Positions 61,868 to 64,000 of a stretch of DNA of 64,000 bases are shown here, piece by piece. A model generated the notes under the pieces. It saw nothing but the letters and a program-made list of their open reading frames with translations, ran no database searches and was not told the origin of the DNA. Positions within the stretch are counted from its first letter, which is position 1. Each line of letters starts with the position of its first letter. The DNA is from Pseudochrobactrum sp. sp1633. GTDB lineage: Bacteria > Pseudomonadota > Alphaproteobacteria > Rhizobiales > Rhizobiaceae. The stretch spans positions 310,001 through 374,000 of the forward strand of contig NZ_JARRAE010000002.1 in the NCBI RefSeq assembly GCF_030376605.1, read 5' to 3'. The position numbers and the translations under genes were made by a program.

Positions 61868-62839
61868 ATGCTTGTATTTATAATCAAGCGACTGGCAAAT
61901 GCGGCGATGGTTATGCTCACTGTTGCATTGCTGGCTTTCATGATTTTCCGTTTTGCGGGCGATCCTGTTGAACTGATGGCCAATGAACAGATGAGCCAGA
62001 TCGACCGTGACAATCTGCGGGAACGGCTGGGTTTGAACGATGGCTTTATCACGCAATATGCGCGATTTGTCAGCGATGCTGTTCAGGGCAATTTCGGTAT
62101 TTCCTACCGTAACGGTCAGGAAGTGCTTGGGCTGATCGCCGAGAGCTTTCCCGCAACGATGGAACTGGTGATTGTCGCCACGCTGCTGTCGCTGATTATC
62201 GGCATTCCGATGGGGGTGATTACCGCCATCCATCGCGGTAAATGGTATACGGAGCTGTTTCAGTTCACCTCGATTATCGGCGTGTCTTTGCCGAGTTTTG
62301 TGGTCGGTATTTTGCTGATCCTTGTATTTTCTGTAAGCCTTGGCATGTTACCGGCTTTCGGGCGCGGCGATGTGGTGCAGCTTGGCTGGTGGTCAACCGG
62401 TTTTCTCACCCATTCAGGACGACTGGCGCTGATCCTGCCATCCATTGCATTGTCGCTCTATCAGATTACGCTGATTATGCGTCTGGTGCGCGCTGAAATG
62501 CTGGAAACCCTGCGCTCTGATTTTGTTAAATTTGCCCGCGCCCGTGGTATTCCGCGCTACCGCATCTATTTCCGCCATGCATTGCGCAACTGCCTGATGC
62601 CGGTTGTGACCATGACAGCGATGAATGTCGGTTCGCTGATTGCCTTCGCACTGATTACGGAAACCGTTTTCCAGTGGCCGGGCATGGGAATGCTGTTTAT
62701 TCAGGCGGTGACATTCATCGATATTCCAGTGATGGCGGCCTATCTCTGCATCGTTTCTTTCATCTTTGTTGCGCTGAATACGCTGGTTGATATCACCTAT
62801 GCTGTGATTGATCCGCGCCTGCGCGCCGCTACACGCTAA
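61868..62839 (+). CDS. ABC transporter permease, DppB-like
   Basis: Permease of 323 residues. It begins MLVFIIKRLANAAMVMLTVALLAFMIFRFAGDPVELM, the DppB N-terminus, and has GNFGISYRNGQ, PTTMELVI-type helix start (here PATMELVIV), and EAA loop ETLRSDFVKFARARGIPRYRIYFRHALRN. GGGAGAGG precedes the ATG. It forms the channel with the product of 62849-63796. Confidence 0.94.
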   Translation: MLVFIIKRLANAAMVMLTVALLAFMIFRFAGDPVELMANEQMSQIDRDNLRERLGLNDGFITQYARFVSDAVQGNFGISYRNGQEVLGLIAESFPATMELVIVATLLSLIIGIPMGVITAIHRGKWYTELFQFTSIIGVSLPSFVVGILLILVFSVSLGMLPAFGRGDVVQLGWWSTGFLTHSGRLALILPSIALSLYQITLIMRLVRAEMLETLRSDFVKFARARGIPRYRIYFRHALRNCLMPVVTMTAMNVGSLIAFALITETVFQWPGMGMLFIQAVTFIDIPVMAAYLCIVSFIFVALNTLVDITYAVIDPRLRAATR

Positions 62840-62848
62840 GGGGCTCTC

Positions 62849-63796
62849 ATGACAGACAAAATAAACGCCCCGATTGTGAAACCGCAAACCCGCTGGCAGC
62901 GTATGCGTGACAGCGATCTCTGGTGGTCATTCACCCGCAATAAACCAGCAATGATTGCAGCCTTTCTGCTGTTTTTCATGATCGTGACCGCTTTTGCAGC
63001 ACCGCTGATCGCGCCGCAAAACCCGTTCGATCCGGCGCAGCTTGATCTGTGGAATTCCGAACTGCCGCCAATCTGGAATGCGGATGGCCAGTGGCCTTAT
63101 CTGCTGGGCACAGACACACAGGGACGCGATATTCTCTCGGCCATTCTCTATGGCTCGCGTATTTCCATCCTGATCGGTGTGGCTTCCGTTGTGCTGTCGC
63201 TGATCGTGGGCTTAAGCTTTGGTCTGATCGCCGGTTACATGCAGGGTATTATCGACAATCTGCTGATGCGTATCGGTGATGTGCTGTTGTCGATCCCGAC
63301 TATTCTGATCGCTATTCTGGTCAGCGCCGTGGTGCGCCAGATGCTGCCTGCCGATCTGCGTGACTATGCGGCTGCCGGTGTTCTGGTGCTGGCGATCACA
63401 TTGTCCGGCTGGGTGCAATATGCCCGTACCGTGCGTGCGCAGACGATTGTTGAGCGCTCCAAGGAATATGTTCAGGCTGCACGTCTGCTCAAGGTGCCTG
63501 CACGCCGCATCATGATGTATCACATTCTGCCGAATACGCTGACGCCGATCCTTGTGGCGGCAACGCTCAATTTCGGCATGGCGATCCTCACCGAAGCCAC
63601 GCTCTCCTTCCTTGGTATCGGCATGCCGCCGAGCCAGCCGAGCCTTGGCACACTGATCCGTCTTGGTAATCAGTTCCTGTTCTCCGGTCTGTGGTGGATC
63701 ACCGTTTTCCCTGTTCTGCAGCTCTGCCTGCTGGTTGTTGCCGTTAACGTGCTCGGCGACTGGCTTCGCGATGCTCTCAATCCAAAACTGAGGTAA
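62849..63796 (+). CDS. ABC transporter permease, DppC-like
   Basis: Permease of 315 residues. An N-terminal helix AMIAAFLLFFMIVTAFAAPLIAP is followed by the periplasmic segment YLLGTDTQGRDILSAILYGSRISIL and the EAA loop EYVQAARLLKVPARRIMMYHILPN, then GMPPSQPSLGTLIRLGNQF. AAGGGG precedes the ATG. The gene lies nine bases behind the DppB-like gene and five bases before the amidohydrolase gene. ATPase genes of this importer are not in the window and may follow. Confidence 0.94.
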   Translation: MTDKINAPIVKPQTRWQRMRDSDLWWSFTRNKPAMIAAFLLFFMIVTAFAAPLIAPQNPFDPAQLDLWNSELPPIWNADGQWPYLLGTDTQGRDILSAILYGSRISILIGVASVVLSLIVGLSFGLIAGYMQGIIDNLLMRIGDVLLSIPTILIAILVSAVVRQMLPADLRDYAAAGVLVLAITLSGWVQYARTVRAQTIVERSKEYVQAARLLKVPARRIMMYHILPNTLTPILVAATLNFGMAILTEATLSFLGIGMPPSQPSLGTLIRLGNQFLFSGLWWITVFPVLQLCLLVVAVNVLGDWLRDALNPKLR

Positions 63797-63801
63797 GTTT
63801 T

Positions 63802-64000
63802 ATGTCTGATCTTTTGTTGCGCAATGTACGCCCTCATGCCGGTGCCGCCACTGATATTCTGATCCGCAACGGCCGTATCGCTGAATATGGCACAAACCTC
63901 AGTGCGGAAGGTGTGGCTGTTGAAGATGGTCAGGGACATATCGTTATCCCTGGTCTGATTGATGCCCATACCCATCTGGATAAAACCAATTGGGGTCTGG
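63802..64000 (+). CDS. Amidohydrolase-superfamily protein, cytosine-deaminase-like (partial)
   Basis: Only the first 66 codons are in the window. They show an N-terminal beta-sandwich start (MSDLLLRNVRPHAG ... DILIRNGRIAEYG) and the metal-binding HxH motif in GLIDAHTHLDKT (H56, H58). The HTHLDKT form is typical of the cytosine deaminase/N-isopropylammelide hydrolase branch of the amidohydrolase superfamily. It starts five bases behind the permease gene, so it is in the transporter operon and may hydrolyse the imported compound or a product of it. The rest of the gene lies beyond the window. Confidence 0.85.
   Translation, partial: MSDLLLRNVRPHAGAATDILIRNGRIAEYGTNLSAEGVAVEDGQGHIVIPGLIDAHTHLDKTNWGL

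Overview
The window reads as a chromosomal segment of an alphaproteobacterium, most likely Hyphomicrobiales and close to Brucellaceae (Brucella, Ochrobactrum, Pseudochrobactrum). The main reason is the bioB-bioF-bioD-bioA-bioZ operon with BioR-type operator boxes (TTATAGATAA / TTATCTATAA), an arrangement known from Brucella, Agrobacterium and relatives. The many dipeptide-type and polyamine-type ABC transporters and LysR/GntR/IclR regulators fit such a scavenging heterotroph. The genus assignment is inference. No rRNA, tRNA, insertion sequence, phage gene or CRISPR array was seen.

Layout. 1-4378 (minus): an oligopeptide-type ABC operon (solute-binding protein, two ATPases, a permease cut by the window edge) with a terminator behind the binding-protein gene. 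It is divergent from a xylose-isomerase-like TIM-barrel gene (4780-5598) and an unknown exported protein. 6812-10740: an AdeR/AdeS-like two-component system followed by a VirK/YbjX-family protein and a PAP2 phosphatase, perhaps an envelope module. 10796-12744: a GntR/FCD regulator with two winged helices, convergent with an AraC regulator. 12886-32657: seventeen tightly packed plus-strand genes that together look like a funnel for branched-chain compounds: thiolase, acyl-CoA synthetase, acyl-CoA dehydrogenase, 3-hydroxyisobutyrate dehydrogenase, enoyl-CoA hydratase, aldehyde dehydrogenase, SDR, a complete dipeptide-type ABC importer, an amidase and the branched-chain 2-oxoacid dehydrogenase complex (E1 alpha, E1 beta, E2, E3). 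A 14-bp hairpin closes this run against a minus-strand pair (membrane alpha/beta hydrolase and exported unknown protein).

35291-43988: BioR boxes, the biotin operon ending in bioZ, then a CaiB-type CoA-transferase and a PimC/PimD-like acyl-CoA dehydrogenase pair. BioZ is known to use glutaryl-CoA, so these downstream genes may handle dicarboxylyl-CoA. 43973-50320: an unusual double-length LysR protein with two LysR-like halves, an M81 (MlrC-type) peptidase, an amino-acid binding protein, a GcvA-like LysR regulator with a perfect inverted repeat in its divergent promoter region, and an IclR regulator. 50563-57270: a polyamine-type ABC transporter interleaved with a three-subunit flavin/iron-sulfur dehydrogenase (DAO type), so probably uptake plus oxidation of an amine, opine or D-amino acid. 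57465-64000: a GntR/FCD regulator, two paralogous family-5 binding proteins, one DppB/DppC permease pair and the start of an amidohydrolase. A recurrent ATGTnGACA motif lies in front of the regulator and both binding-protein genes.

Start codons were moved downstream of the longest open frame wherever a Shine-Dalgarno sequence, signal peptide or family alignment pointed to a later start; this is stated per gene.
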